The notes beneath the pieces are model-generated. The model did not search any database. It was not told the origin of the DNA and saw nothing but the letters and a program-made list of their open reading frames with translations. This document shows, in pieces, positions 5,932 through 6,532 of a stretch of 6,532 nt of DNA. The stretch's first letter is position 1. Each line of letters starts with the position of its first letter. The DNA comes from Deltaproteobacteria bacterium (GTDB lineage Bacteria > Myxococcota_A > UBA9160 > SZUA-336), in contig JAUXJB010000091.1 in NCBI GenBank assembly GCA_030624945.1, positions 1 to 6,532 of the forward strand. Direction: 5' to 3'. Both the position numbers and the translations under genes were made by a program.

Positions 5932-6532
5932 TTACGCGCGATCTACAATTAAGCCCTTCAGGGTCGGATACCGTCCAGGTGCACTGGGGTGTACATGGGG
6001 TGCACTCCAAATCTCGGCTCCATCGGCTGAGGTCACGCCCCAGCCGTAGAGCTCGGCCACTACGCGGCGCTCGTCCTCGTCGGGCCAGCGTGCCGGGTCA
6101 ATGAACGAGTCGTACACCTCGGTGATCATGCGCACCGTCGTGTGGCCGACCTCGCCGGAGACCTGCTTGGGGTTGCGCCCGCAGATCAGGCTCGAGGTAA
6201 CGTAGCTGCGCCGTGCGGCCTTCTGAGCGTCCCCTTCTCGCGGGGCCACCTTCGCGCGCGTCAACGCCCGACGCCAACCGCGACGCAGCCAGCTCGTGTA
6301 GGAGATCGGTCCACCAGTTGGGCCTGGGAAGATCCGCCCTTCGGTGCGCCCGACGAAGCTCCGCTCACGCTGGATGCTGAGCAGGGCAGCGACCGGAGTT
6401 CGTAGCGGGATCAACCAGTCCTCACCCGTCTTCGTGGGCTCGTCTGTCCGGTCCTCTCCGCGCACTGCGGTGCGCTGGATGTGGATCTCCCCACCCGTCC
6501 ATGAGACATCGCTCCAGAGAACGCCAACGCAC
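5932..6532 (-). CDS. Tyrosine recombinase/integrase, catalytic domain, 5'-partial
   Basis: The gene encodes a site-specific recombinase that cuts and rejoins DNA through a phosphotyrosine bond, presumably integrating and excising a mobile element. The frame stays open to the right edge, giving 199 visible residues; the N-terminal arm/core-binding domains and the first catalytic Arg lie beyond it. The visible part starts at GVLWSDVSW, the strand just after that Arg. It then shows the beta-hairpin Lys34 (PTKTGEDWLIPL), box II K-x-x-R (Lys104, Arg107, in KAARRSYVTS), EVGH with His130, and the nucleophile Tyr140 in EVYDSF. Arg107-His130-Tyr140 spacing is normal. Lys at the box II His position is unusual but known as a tolerated variant. 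A tail of about 59 residues follows Tyr140, longer than in XerC/D, so this is a phage- or island-type enzyme rather than a Xer protein. The GTG at 6465 is internal. The gene converges on tRNA-Gly. Confidence 0.9.
   Translation of the reverse strand, partial: CVGVLWSDVSWTGGEIHIQRTAVRGEDRTDEPTKTGEDWLIPLRTPVAALLSIQRERSFVGRTEGRIFPGPTGGPISYTSWLRRGWRRALTRAKVAPREGDAQKAARRSYVTSSLICGRNPKQVSGEVGHTTVRMITEVYDSFIDPARWPDEDERRVVAELYGWGVTSADGAEIWSAPHVHPSAPGRYPTLKGLIVDRA

Noticed and set aside
5847..6104. An 85-codon plus-strand frame starting inside the tRNA and running antisense to the integrase
   Set aside because: It overlaps an intact tRNA and a recognised integrase domain and has no motif of its own.
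1..6532. CRISPR arrays, insertion sequences, tandem repeats or riboswitches
   Set aside because: I saw no regularly spaced repeats, terminal inverted repeats, transposase motifs or recognisable riboswitch core. The gaps between genes are too short, except for the two divergent gaps, and I saw no such structures there.

Overview
This is high-GC chromosomal DNA, mostly housekeeping genes and densely packed. A small secreted lytic transglycosylase with a DUF4124 module, a GmhB-type sugar phosphatase, Gmd and NadB together point to a Gram-negative, proteobacteria-like host. A deltaproteobacterial or Myxococcota-type lineage seems plausible from protein style, but this is inference and no taxon is proven by the window.

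Layout, left to right: the 3' three quarters of purF (+, 1-1101, 5' end cut by the window); gmd (-, 1098-2138); a HAD phosphatase of the GmhB/HisB-N type (+, 2264-2806); nadB (-, 2803-4401); a secreted lytic transglycosylase (+, 4591-5196); pgsA (+, 5180-5797); a complete tRNA-Gly(GCC) with encoded CCA (+, 5832-5907); and the catalytic half of a tyrosine recombinase (-, 5932-6532, its N-terminal part beyond the right edge). The first four genes alternate strands. purF/gmd and gmhB/nadB converge, and each pair shares a CTAG tetramer that supplies both stop codons. gmd/gmhB and nadB/transglycosylase diverge from intergenic gaps of 125 and 189 bp, which must hold their promoters. The transglycosylase, pgsA and tRNA read in one direction, and a good sigma70-like promoter for the tRNA starts on the pgsA stop codon.

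Functionally, the left part makes precursors: purine de novo synthesis (PurF), GDP-4-keto-6-deoxymannose for surface glycans (Gmd), probably heptose for LPS or a related glycan (GmhB-like), and quinolinate precursor for NAD (NadB). The middle part serves the envelope: peptidoglycan cleavage and phosphatidylglycerolphosphate synthesis. The right edge is the most notable part. A tyrosine recombinase ends 24 nt beyond the tRNA-Gly 3' end and points toward it, the usual picture of one end of an element integrated into a tRNA gene. If so, the boundary between core chromosome and an integrated element lies at about 5880-5931, and the element's cargo, if any, is to the right and outside this window. 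I see no undescribed system wholly inside the window.
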